Assembly: GCF_002930645.1 (NCBI RefSeq)
Contig: NZ_PSNW01000003.1
Coordinates: 124,001 to 188,000, forward strand
Direction: 5' to 3'
Length of the DNA stretch: 64,000 bases
Source of the DNA: Solimonas fluminis
Lineage (GTDB): Bacteria > Pseudomonadota > Gammaproteobacteria > Nevskiales > Nevskiaceae
Shown here in pieces: positions 43,314 to 51,571 of the stretch; position 1 is the stretch's first letter, and every line of letters starts with the position of its first letter. The position numbers were made by a program, and so were the translations under genes. The notes below the pieces were generated by a model. It was not told where the DNA came from and did not search any database. It saw only the letters and a list, made by a program, of their open reading frames with translations.

Positions 43314-45548
43314 CTACCAGCGCCAGGCCAGGGTCAGCGACCAGCGCCGCGGCGGGTCCACCTCGGCCCAGTGGTTGCCGCTGAACAGCGAGACATCGGT
43401 GGCGGCATTGCGCACCAGTTCATCGGTCAGGTTGCGCCCCTCCAGCGCCAGCGCCCAGCCGCCCCCGGCGGATGAAAGCCCGAGCTGCGCGTTGAGCGTG
43501 GTCACCGCCGGCTGCGCGTCGGCCGGGTCGTTGTCCAGCGACAGGAAGCTGCGCTCGCGGTGCAGTACGTCCGCCGCGGCGCGCCAGCCCCATCCGCCGC
43601 CGAGCACCGCGGCGTACTCCAGGCCCAGCGCGCCGGACGCGGCGGGCGCGCGCGACAGGCGCTGGCCGCCGAGATCCTGCGAGTCCGTGGACTGGTCGGC
43701 GCGCGCCGGGGCGTTGGGGAACGAGCGGTAGCGCGCATCGAGCCAGCCCAGGCTGCCCTGCAGGCTCCAGCCCCGCCCCAGCCGCCAGCGCGTCTCCAGC
43801 TCCGCGCCGCGCAGGCGGGCCGCGGCGGCGTTCTGCACGTAGAAGGAACTGCCGTCGAAGGCATTCACCTGCAGGTCCTTCACGCGGCTGTCGAAGAGGT
43901 TGAGGTTCAGCGACAGGCGGCGGGCCAGCCACAGCGCCTTGAAGCCGCCTTCCAGCGTGGTGGCGCGCTCGGGCTCGAACTCCAGGCGGTCCGGGCGGGC
44001 CGCCAGGTCGTTGTAGCCGCCGCCCTTGAAGCCTCGCGCGGCCAGCAGGTACCAGGTGGCCTGCGCGTCGGGCCGGTACTGCAGCACCAGCCGCGGCGAC
44101 CAGTCATCCTCGCGGCGCCGCCGGCTCGCCTGGTAGGCCTGCTCGTCGAGGAAGCTGCGGAACAGCAGCCCGCTGTCCTCGAAGCTCTGGCGCATGCGTA
44201 CCGCCTTGCGTTCCTGCGTCCAGCGCAGGCCGGCCGCCAGCTCCCAGCGGGGGGCGAAGCGCCAGCCCCATTGCCCGAACAGCGCCAGGCTGGCCGCCTC
44301 CTGGCGGAAGCGCTTGCGGCTCTGGTCGGACACCGGGTCCGGCAGGCCGGGGCGGCGCAGGGCGTCGAGGATCGGCGCCAGCAGGGCCGGCGTCGCCGAC
44401 AGTTCGCCCGCCACCGCCTCGGCGCCTCCCGGCAGCGCGGTGATGCGGCTGTCCACGCCCAGGTCCGCATGCAGCAGGTAGGCACCCAGCAGGTATTCGC
44501 CCGCGGCGTGACGCCCATCCAGCCGCAGTTCCTGGCTCCACTGCCGGTAGTCCTCGTCCAGCCCCAGCGTCAGCAAGGGGATCGGGCTGTAGTCGGCGTC
44601 GTAGTCGTAGTCCAGGCGTGAACCAGAGACATTGGACAGCGAGGTCAGCCGCAGGCGGTCGTCACCCCAGGCCAGGTTCAGCGTCGCGCTGGCGGCATGG
44701 CGCCCGGCGCCGCTGTGCTCCATGTCCGTGGAACTGCGGTAGTCGTCCAGCCGCGCCTCGGTCTGCGGATCGAACTGGCGGTACAGGGCCAGGCTCTCCG
44801 GCGTGGCCGCGGAAAGCTGGCTGCCGAAGTGCCGCAGCCGGCCGCTGTTGACCTCCAGCCCCAGCCAGCCGGACCAGTCGCCGTCCGGCTGCCACTGCAG
44901 GCGCGCGCGCAGGCCCTGGTTGCGGCGGCCCAGCGTCTCCTCGTCCAGCGTGCGGTTGTCCACATAGCCGCCCAGCGTTTCCGCCAGCGCGGAGACGCGC
45001 AGCGCCCAGTCCTGGGCCAGGGGCAGGTCCGCCGCGGCGCGCAGCGTCAGCGGATCCAGGTCGCCGTGCACCGCGGCCAGCGTGCCGCCGAAACCCTCCT
45101 GCGGTGCCGCGGTGCGCAGGCTCAGCGCGCCGCCGAGAGTGTTCTTGCCCAGCAGCGTGCCCTGCGGGCCGCGGATCACCTCGATCTGATCGAGATCCCA
45201 GAACGGCATCAGCGCCGCGGTGCCGCGGCCCAGGTAGACGCCATCCACGAACAGCGCCACGGAAGGATCGAAACCGAAATTGGCGCCGGTGCCGATGCCG
45301 CGGATGAAGAGCTGGTTCTTGCTGAACTGCGTGTTGGCGGCATAGCGCGACAGATCGTCCACCGTGCTGATGCGCGCGTCCTGCAAGCGCTCCGCATCGA
45401 GCACGGTGAGGGACAGCGGCACGTCGCGCTCGTCCTGCGGCTTGCGCTGGGCCTGGACCTCCACCGGCGCCAATTCCACCGGCGCCTGCGCCCGGACCGC
45501 CAGGGGCAGCAGCCATACCAGTACGGCGCACAGGGCCCGCCCGTGCAT
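43314..45548 (-). CDS. TonB-dependent outer-membrane receptor
   Basis: The 744-residue protein has a signal peptide (about 1-22, ending AVRAQA) and a plug domain (DERDVPLSLTVLDAERLQDA to GTLLGKNTLGGALSLRTAAP, about 40-150). The 22-strand barrel follows and ends in LTLAWRW. The plug type (QFSKNQLFIRGIGTG, VIRGPQGTLLGKNT) is that of the large family used for siderophores, sugars and many organics in sphingomonads and relatives. No FecIR-type regulator or transport genes are adjacent, so the ligand is open. I chose ATG at 45548 as the start of the signal peptide. Confidence 0.9.
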   Translation of the reverse strand: MHGRALCAVLVWLLPLAVRAQAPVELAPVEVQAQRKPQDERDVPLSLTVLDAERLQDARISTVDDLSRYAANTQFSKNQLFIRGIGTGANFGFDPSVALFVDGVYLGRGTAALMPFWDLDQIEVIRGPQGTLLGKNTLGGALSLRTAAPQEGFGGTLAAVHGDLDPLTLRAAADLPLAQDWALRVSALAETLGGYVDNRTLDEETLGRRNQGLRARLQWQPDGDWSGWLGLEVNSGRLRHFGSQLSAATPESLALYRQFDPQTEARLDDYRSSTDMEHSGAGRHAASATLNLAWGDDRLRLTSLSNVSGSRLDYDYDADYSPIPLLTLGLDEDYRQWSQELRLDGRHAAGEYLLGAYLLHADLGVDSRITALPGGAEAVAGELSATPALLAPILDALRRPGLPDPVSDQSRKRFRQEAASLALFGQWGWRFAPRWELAAGLRWTQERKAVRMRQSFEDSGLLFRSFLDEQAYQASRRRREDDWSPRLVLQYRPDAQATWYLLAARGFKGGGYNDLAARPDRLEFEPERATTLEGGFKALWLARRLSLNLNLFDSRVKDLQVNAFDGSSFYVQNAAAARLRGAELETRWRLGRGWSLQGSLGWLDARYRSFPNAPARADQSTDSQDLGGQRLSRAPAASGALGLEYAAVLGGGWGWRAAADVLHRERSFLSLDNDPADAQPAVTTLNAQLGLSSAGGGWALALEGRNLTDELVRNAATDVSLFSGNHWAEVDPPRRWSLTLAWRW

Positions 45549-45670
45549 CCGCCGCCGATTCCTGCGTCCCCCCAATGCCCGCACCGGTTCCCGCTTTCTG
45601 GTTATGGAATGCCGCTACTGTTGCAGCGCTCCGCCTGCGGCGCAATGCGCCGCCCGGCCCCGGAAACAAA

Positions 45671-45706
45671 GCAGCCTCCCGGAACGTCCTTGTTCCGGGA
45701 GGCTGC
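45671..45706 (-). terminator. Strong intrinsic terminator
   Basis: A perfect 15-bp inverted repeat (GCAGCCTCCCGGAAC and its complement, 6-base loop) is followed on the minus strand by TTTGTTT. It lies 15 bp after the stop of the small gene at 45721 and ends that transcript. Confidence 0.85.
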
Positions 45707-45720
45707 AAGACCACTGCCCA

Positions 45721-46038
45721 TCAGGCCGCGAGGCTGGACTCGCGCGTCGGCTCTTCGTAGCTGTGGGGGATCGCCAGGCGCAGCGTCTCGATGGCCTGGC
45801 TCGCGGCACGCATCTGCTGCGGCTCCTGGGTCTGCGTCAGGCCGGCCTGCAGACAGTCCTGCACCGCCGCCACGGCCGCCGATACCTTCAGCACCAGGAA
45901 ATGGTCGCCGGGACGGTCCAGCAGGAAGCACTGTTCGATCTGCTCGAGCTGGCCCAGCGCCTTGATGGGCTCCACCGCCCAGGCGCGCACCATGCGCGAG
46001 AGATCGTTGCAGAAGTCGAGGGCATCTTCGAGAGTCAT
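45721..46038 (-). CDS. Conserved-looking small helical protein of unknown function
   Basis: I do not recognise this 105-residue protein. It is predicted to be mostly helical, with no signal or membrane segment (MTLEDALDFCNDLSRMVRAW, LDRPGDHFLVLKVSAAVAAV). ATG at 46038 has GGAG 8 bp upstream, and a strong terminator follows, so it looks like a genuine single-gene transcript. The neighbouring TonB receptor is in the same direction but beyond the terminator. Confidence 0.7.
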   Translation of the reverse strand: MTLEDALDFCNDLSRMVRAWAVEPIKALGQLEQIEQCFLLDRPGDHFLVLKVSAAVAAVQDCLQAGLTQTQEPQQMRAASQAIETLRLAIPHSYEEPTRESSLAA

Positions 46039-46289
46039 CCGTTTCTCTCCTTGTTCCGAAGTCAGGGCCGGTTGACTGGCCGGCATCATCCGCCCTGGAT
46101 GCGGCGGGCGTATGACAAGGATGCGGAGCGAGGCTGAACGCCGGCTGAAAATCGCGGCGGTGCAGCAAAACTTTTTGTCATTTATTCAGCATCTTGCAGA
46201 CTGCGCCGGATTTGGCGGCGAGGCGTGCAGGATGCATGGGCGACGGGAAATCCGCGTCCCGAAGAGATTGTTACATCGGCCCTGCGCGG

Positions 46290-46901
46290 CTAGTCCGGCC
46301 CGAATCCCCTGCTCATCTGCCGTATGACCTGCCGCATCATCAGGCGCAGGTCTGCTCGCCCCCCGCCCTGGGTCCAGATATCCGCCATGCTGCGCACGGC
46401 GGACAGCGTGGCGGAGACCAGGATGCGCGGCCGCAGGTCGTCCTTGCGCAGCCGGCCGAAACGCGGCCGGAGTGCTTCCGTCAGTACTTCCTCATGCACC
46501 GTGGCCTGGTGCTGCAGGGCAATGGCCTGCAGCGATGGATGCTGTTGCAGCAGCAGGAACTGCCGCAGCACCGCCGGCTTCTCCTGGACATGCAGGTCCA
46601 CCATGCGGTCGAACATCCAGCCCAGGGCTTCCGCCGGCCCCAGCGAGGCGGGAGCCTCCCGCACCAGGTTCACCATCGAGCGCAGGCGGTGATCGTAGAA
46701 GCCCACCACGATCGCGGCGTTCAGCGAATCGAAATAGCGGAAGAAGGTAGCGCGCCCCACGCCGGCGCGGGCGGCGATCTCGTCCGCCGTGAACCCGTCC
46801 AGGCCGCGCTCCTCCACCAGTTCCACGGTCACGGCGATCAGCCGGTCGCGCAGCTGGCTTTTTTTGCGCTGCCGCAAAGAAGTCTCATCAGTTTGGGGCA
46901 T
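46290..46901 (-). CDS. TetR/AcrR-family repressor
   Basis: The 203-residue regulator has an N-terminal HTH (TVELVEERGLDGFTADEIAA, then ARAGVGRATFFRYFDSLNAA, about 20-65) and a C-terminal all-helical ligand domain. It is divergent from the DUF1329-DUF1302 pair, with a palindrome between them, so it most likely represses that pair and itself. I chose ATG at 46901 because the longer ORF would cover the operator. Confidence 0.9.
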   Translation of the reverse strand: MPQTDETSLRQRKKSQLRDRLIAVTVELVEERGLDGFTADEIAARAGVGRATFFRYFDSLNAAIVVGFYDHRLRSMVNLVREAPASLGPAEALGWMFDRMVDLHVQEKPAVLRQFLLLQQHPSLQAIALQHQATVHEEVLTEALRPRFGRLRKDDLRPRILVSATLSAVRSMADIWTQGGGRADLRLMMRQVIRQMSRGFGPD

Positions 46902-46909
46902 TCTTAAAA

Positions 46910-46924
46910 TGATACTACGTATCA
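46910..46924. promoter_or_regulatory. Probable TetR operator
   Basis: TGATAC-TAC-GTATCA is a perfect 6-bp palindrome with a 3-bp spacer in the 86-bp gap between the divergent TetR and DUF1329 genes, 9 bp from the TetR ATG. Confidence 0.65.
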
Positions 46925-46987
46925 AATAATACTGCGAACCAGATTCAAGGCGCGGCACAGCGCCCGACCTTTTGCGAGGAGAACCCG

Positions 46988-48364
46988 ATGAACCGCAGCA
47001 GTCTCACCCGCCTTTCCGCAATGGCGCTGGCGCTGGCCCTCACGGGCACCGTCTTCGCCAAGAGTACCTCCGGGGAAGCAGCGAAGCTCGACGGAGATAC
47101 CCTGACCTGCGCCGGCGCCCTGCGCGCCGGCAGCGACAGCGGCGTGGCCCCCTACACCGGTCAATGGTTGGATGGCTGGCCCGGCATCACCCCGGCGGAA
47201 AGGATCGGCTATACCGCCGGACCCTATGCTGCCGAGAAGCCGCTGTTCACGATCACGGCCGCCAACATGGCCGAGCATGCGGTGCGGCTGACGCCCGGCC
47301 AGCAGAAGATGCTGAAGGCCTACCCGGACTTCCGCATCCCGGTGTACCCCAGTCACCGTGACTTCCGCATGCCCGACTGGGCCTGCGAGGTGACGAAGAA
47401 GAATGCCGCGAGCGCCCAGGTAAAGCCCAACGGCAAGGGCCTGGAGGGCATCAACGCCGGCATCGCCTTCCCCTTTCCCGCCAGCGGGCTGGAGGCGATC
47501 TGGAACGTCGCCACCGTGCGTCGCCCGGCCTCCGAGCAGGTGGTCAACGACATCGCCGCGGTCTACCCCAATGGCGCCATCACCATGGCGCAGCAGTTCT
47601 ACATGTCGATGAACCCCTCGCACGGGCCCGACAGCATCAAGCCCTTCAGCGACAAGGTGCAGGCGTACTTCCTCAGCGAGTTCTACGCGCCGCCGCGCGA
47701 CAAGGGTTTCATCTCCACCGGCTGGCAGCCCAATGACTTCACCGATGACGCCACCTCGGCCTGGCAATACCTGCCCGGCACCCGCCGCGTCCGCCAGGCG
47801 CCCAACATCTGCTGCGACTACCCGGTGCCGCCCGCCGGCATGCACACGGTGGACGACAACTACATCTTCAACGGCTCGCCCGAGCGCTACGACTGGAAGC
47901 TGGTGGGCCGGCAGGAGTTCTACATGCCGTCGCACATGTTCCGCATCAATGACCCGACGCTGAAGTACAAGGACGTGCTCGGCAAGCAGGGCATCAATCC
48001 GGAACTGCTGCGCTTCGAACTGCACCGGGTCTGGGTGATCGAGGGCAACCTCAAGCCCGGCATGCGCCATGTCTACAAGAAGCGCGTCATCTACGCCGAC
48101 GAGGACACCTGGCTGCCGGCTTGGGGCGACAACTACGACAGCCGGGGCGAACTCTGGCGCAGCAAGTACATCGCCTACCGCTACGCGCCGAACGCACAGG
48201 CCTACCACCGCACCGTGGCCGTCTACCATGACCTGAAGAGCCATGCCTACGAGGCCACCTACCTGGTCAACGAGGTCGGCAAGGACAACTGGTGGAAGGT
48301 CAACGACTTCTCGCTGAAGCCCGAGATGTTCGGCCCCAAGGCGGCACAGTCGCGCGGCCGCTGA
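46988..48364 (+). CDS. DUF1329-family exported protein
   Basis: The 458-residue protein has a signal peptide (about 1-24) and the DUF1329 fold, with EGINAGIAFPFPASGLEAIWN and a Trp/Tyr-rich C-terminal half. DUF1329 proteins resemble lipoprotein carrier folds (LolA/LolB-like) and are almost always paired with a DUF1302 outer-membrane protein, as here, often near hydrocarbon, sterol or lipid catabolism genes. Its exact role is not established; periplasmic transfer of a hydrophobic compound is a reasonable guess. Confidence 0.85.
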   Translation: MNRSSLTRLSAMALALALTGTVFAKSTSGEAAKLDGDTLTCAGALRAGSDSGVAPYTGQWLDGWPGITPAERIGYTAGPYAAEKPLFTITAANMAEHAVRLTPGQQKMLKAYPDFRIPVYPSHRDFRMPDWACEVTKKNAASAQVKPNGKGLEGINAGIAFPFPASGLEAIWNVATVRRPASEQVVNDIAAVYPNGAITMAQQFYMSMNPSHGPDSIKPFSDKVQAYFLSEFYAPPRDKGFISTGWQPNDFTDDATSAWQYLPGTRRVRQAPNICCDYPVPPAGMHTVDDNYIFNGSPERYDWKLVGRQEFYMPSHMFRINDPTLKYKDVLGKQGINPELLRFELHRVWVIEGNLKPGMRHVYKKRVIYADEDTWLPAWGDNYDSRGELWRSKYIAYRYAPNAQAYHRTVAVYHDLKSHAYEATYLVNEVGKDNWWKVNDFSLKPEMFGPKAAQSRGR

Positions 48365-48384
48365 AGCACTGCCAGGAAACCGAC

Positions 48385-50139
48385 ATGAACAAGCACCAGC
48401 TGAACGGCATCCTGGGCCTGCCCTTCGCGTTCTGTGCCGCCATCGGCACCGCTCGCGCCGGGACGATCGACCTGGGTATGGACTGGAAGGCGGAGTACCG
48501 CGCCCTGCTGACCTACGGCGCCGCCATGCGCACCGGGGAGGCGGACGACCGCCTCGTCAACGGCCCGATCAACTCCTCCAACATCCCCTCCACCGCCAAT
48601 GGCGACGACGGCAACCGCAACTTCGACAGGGGCAGCCTGATCTACAACCGTGCGACGCTGTTCGGCGAACTGGCCCTGGGCCGCGACAACATCGGCGCCC
48701 TGTTCAGCGGCAGTGCCTTCTACGACGGGGCCTACCTCGGCAGCAACGACAACGACTCGCCTCAGACCGTCAACAAGACCGGGCCGCACGACGAGTTCAC
48801 CCGCGAGACCGAGCGCTACGACGGCCGCCGCGCGCGCCTGCTCGACGCCTATGCCTACGGCCGCTGGGACCTGCCGGGCAGCATGACGCTGGACCTGCGC
48901 GCCGGCCGCCAGGTCGTGGCCTGGGGCCAGAGCCTGTTCTTCCTCGGCATTGCCTCCGCCCAGGGGCCTTCGGATGCCACCAAGTCCAATTCGCCGGGCG
49001 TGGAAACCAAGGACCTGCTGCTGCCGTCGTCGCAGGTGTCCTTCCAGCTCGGCGTGACGCCGGAGACGACGCTGCGCGGCTACTACAAGCTGGAGTTCGC
49101 CGAGACCGAGCTCACCCCGCAGGGCGACTACTTCGCCAGCTCCGACATCATCGGACCCGGTGCCCGCTTCCTCTACGGCGGCCGCAACCCGCTCTATCCG
49201 CTATTCGGCCAGCTCATCCCCGGCACGCCGGAACAGCTGATCGTCACGCGCGGACCCGACATCAAGCCCGGCAGCGGCGGCCAGTGGGGCCTGGCGCTGA
49301 ACTACCAGCTCACCGAGGTCACCGAAGTCGGTGCCTACTACCTGCGTTACCACGAGAATATCCCGGGCGTGAGGCTCAACACCGGCGCGCTGACCCTGGT
49401 GCCTCCGGTGATCGAGCCGCCGGCGCAATTGGTCAACGCCGTCACGCCGATCTTCGGCGCGCTCGGCATTCCCGCCGCCGCCGTGCCCGGCCTGCTGACG
49501 CAGGGAATCACCACTGCCACGCTGGGCCAGTCCGCGCCGGTGAGCTACCAGCTGGAATACTTCGACGACGTGGGGCTCTACGGCGCCGACATCTCCACGA
49601 CGATCGGCGACGCGCAGGTCTCCGCCGAGTACAGCTACCGCGACGGCGCCTCGACCATGGTCAACGCCGCTCTCCCGGCCTATACGCGCGCCGACATGAG
49701 CCAGGTGCTGCTCTCCAGCCTCTACATCGTCAACCCCACTGCGCTCTGGGACTCGCTGACCCTGACCGGGGAGGCCGGCTACATCCGCGTTCACGACGTG
49801 GAGCCGGTGGAGGGCAGCGACGACCTCGCCAAGGACCGCGAGGCCTACGGCTATTCCACCCAGGTCTCGGCGGACTACCGCGATGTCTGGCCGGCCACCG
49901 ATCTGAACCTCAAGCTCAGCTTCTCCCACATGCTCAAGGGCAACTCGCCGATGGCCGGCGCCTTCGGCAGCCTCACGGGCGAGCATGACCGGCGCGCCGG
50001 CGTCGGCATCACGGCCACCTACCTGCAGCGCTACCAGGTCGGCCTGAGCTACGCCTGGTTCCTCGGCACGCCGGACCCGACCGAGCGGCCGCTGGCGGAT
50101 CGCGAATACCTGTCGCTGGCGGTCAAGCTGGGTTTCTGA
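48385..50139 (+). CDS. DUF1302-family outer-membrane barrel protein
   Basis: The 584-residue protein has a signal peptide (about 1-25, ending TARA), beta-barrel-like alternation throughout and a C-terminal Phe (SLAVKLGF) as expected for Bam-inserted barrels. GRQVVAWGQSLFF is a family landmark. It follows the DUF1329 gene by 20 bp, and a strong terminator follows. It probably forms the outer-membrane partner of the DUF1329 protein. Confidence 0.87.
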   Translation: MNKHQLNGILGLPFAFCAAIGTARAGTIDLGMDWKAEYRALLTYGAAMRTGEADDRLVNGPINSSNIPSTANGDDGNRNFDRGSLIYNRATLFGELALGRDNIGALFSGSAFYDGAYLGSNDNDSPQTVNKTGPHDEFTRETERYDGRRARLLDAYAYGRWDLPGSMTLDLRAGRQVVAWGQSLFFLGIASAQGPSDATKSNSPGVETKDLLLPSSQVSFQLGVTPETTLRGYYKLEFAETELTPQGDYFASSDIIGPGARFLYGGRNPLYPLFGQLIPGTPEQLIVTRGPDIKPGSGGQWGLALNYQLTEVTEVGAYYLRYHENIPGVRLNTGALTLVPPVIEPPAQLVNAVTPIFGALGIPAAAVPGLLTQGITTATLGQSAPVSYQLEYFDDVGLYGADISTTIGDAQVSAEYSYRDGASTMVNAALPAYTRADMSQVLLSSLYIVNPTALWDSLTLTGEAGYIRVHDVEPVEGSDDLAKDREAYGYSTQVSADYRDVWPATDLNLKLSFSHMLKGNSPMAGAFGSLTGEHDRRAGVGITATYLQRYQVGLSYAWFLGTPDPTERPLADREYLSLAVKLGF

Positions 50140-50193
50140 ATCCCGCTCCCCCGGGATATCACGGCACCCCGGATCCTCCTCCGGGACTGCACT

Positions 50194-50225
50194 GGGCCTG
50201 CCCTCGCGGCAGGCCCTTCTCTTTT
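50194..50225 (+). terminator. Intrinsic terminator after DUF1302 gene
   Basis: Perfect 9-bp stem GGGCCTGCC/GGCAGGCCC with loop CTCGC, followed by TTCTCTTTT, 55 bp after the stop. Confidence 0.85.
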
Positions 50226-50247
50226 CAGGAGGGAGCGCCGGCCTGCC

Positions 50248-50589
50248 TCAGCCGCGCCCATCCGGCTCGAAAGCCCAGCCTCCGTCCTTCAGGTAGACCC
50301 CGCCCTCGTCGTCCTGCACGCGCGCGCCGAGCGCCGCGGCGATGCGCAGCATCTTCCGGTAGAGCGCCGTATCGGGCCATTTCGTACTGACATTGCCCTG
50401 GTCCCCGTCGAGCCCGGGCTTGGCATGGGCCGACTTGCCGAGCCACAGCACGAAGCCCTCGCCGTTGTCCGGAAGCCGGCGCAACTCGGTGTCGGAGGCG
50501 CCTTGGGCCAGCCACTCCTCCAGAGTGCTCGGATCGTCGTCGTTCCCGGCCCCAAACTCCGCCCGGGTGATGCAGAGCTCCACGCTCAC
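50248..50589 (-). CDS. Small hypothetical protein downstream of thioesterase
   Basis: I do not recognise this 113-residue soluble protein (SVELCITRAEFGAG, PSTLEEWLAQGASDTELRRL, YLKDGGWAFEPDGRG). GTG at 50589 has GGAGGAG about 7 bp upstream. It starts 22 bp after the thioesterase stop on the same strand, so it is probably cotranscribed. Confidence 0.7.
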   Translation of the reverse strand: MSVELCITRAEFGAGNDDDPSTLEEWLAQGASDTELRRLPDNGEGFVLWLGKSAHAKPGLDGDQGNVSTKWPDTALYRKMLRIAAALGARVQDDEGGVYLKDGGWAFEPDGRG

Positions 50590-50611
50590 GCCGGCTCCTC
50601 CGGGAAACCCG

Positions 50612-51445
50612 CTATTCCTTGAAGTAGACCACCTGGTGGCTGGTGGCCAGCAGCAGGCCCTCCGGACTCCAGATCTCCGCCGACTGGTCGAAGAAGCCGC
50701 CGTGGAAGCGCTGGCCGCGTGCATGCGCCAGCAGTCCGCGTTCGCCCTGCGCCGCCAGGGCCGCCGCGCCGGCATGGAAATACACCGTCATCGACACCGT
50801 ACCCGCCATCGCCATGCGCTGGCGCCGGATGAAGCTGCGCGGGAAGAACACGTCGCAGATCGAGGCCAGCGAGACGAAGTCCAGCGGACGGGGCGGTTCG
50901 TCGCGCACCCACAGCAGCGTCTCGGAGCTGTCGGCCTGCGGCGGCTCGTGTTGCGGCAGCGGCGGGATGCCGCCGCGCACCAGGCGCAGGTCGTAGCAGC
51001 CGACCCATTTCGGCAGGCCCGGCAGCTTCTTCAGGCTGCGCAAGCCCTCCATGGCGGGCGCCTGCGGAAACGCCCGGTCGGTCGCTTCCCAGGTTTGGCG
51101 GCGGACCGCCGTGATGGCGGTGGCGGTGGCTGCCACCTGCCCGCCCTGCGTCAGCTCCACGGTCCAGTGCTGCGTCGTGCGGCTGGTGCGCGCCGCCCGT
51201 GCCAGCACCTCGAATCCGCCGTCGGCGATCGGTGCCGCGAAGTTCGCCGTCAGCGCCACCGGCTCTCCCAGGCGATCCGGATGCTGCACCACCGCGCGCA
51301 GCAGCGTCGCCGCGATCACGCCGCCGAAGGGCCCGACCATGTTGGCGTAGGCCGGCGAGGTCTGGCCGGCGAGGCGGCCGCCCTGCTCCGTCAGCCGGGT
51401 CGCCTGGTCGAAGGGATGAAGTGCCGCGGCCGTATCCTGGTTCAT
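50612..51445 (-). CDS. TesB-like acyl-CoA thioesterase
   Basis: The 277-residue double-hotdog protein resembles TesB/acyl-CoA thioesterase II-like enzymes: NMVGPFGGVIAATLLRAV in the first hotdog, and SICDVFFPRS plus FFDQSAEIWSPEGLLLATSHQ in the second. It would hydrolyse acyl-CoA to free acid and CoA. It is divergent from nothing and lies about 130 bp downstream of the Rieske oxygenase terminator on the same strand. Confidence 0.85.
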   Translation of the reverse strand: MNQDTAAALHPFDQATRLTEQGGRLAGQTSPAYANMVGPFGGVIAATLLRAVVQHPDRLGEPVALTANFAAPIADGGFEVLARAARTSRTTQHWTVELTQGGQVAATATAITAVRRQTWEATDRAFPQAPAMEGLRSLKKLPGLPKWVGCYDLRLVRGGIPPLPQHEPPQADSSETLLWVRDEPPRPLDFVSLASICDVFFPRSFIRRQRMAMAGTVSMTVYFHAGAAALAAQGERGLLAHARGQRFHGGFFDQSAEIWSPEGLLLATSHQVVYFKE

Positions 51446-51520
51446 GTGGAGCCCGATCCTGAAGGTGATCGGGAAAGCCTAGCGCATCGGAATCGCAGCG
51501 GCACCGCACCCGCCACGGAC

Positions 51521-51556
51521 AAAAAAAGGGCGCCGTGGAAGGAATCCACGGCGCCC
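51521..51556 (-). terminator. Strong intrinsic terminator after Rieske oxygenase
   Basis: A perfect 12-bp stem (GGGCGCCGTGGA and complement, loop AGGAA on the plus strand) is followed on the minus strand by seven T residues, 15 bp after the oxygenase stop. Confidence 0.88.
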
Positions 51557-51571
51557 TTCGTCATGGCCCGC

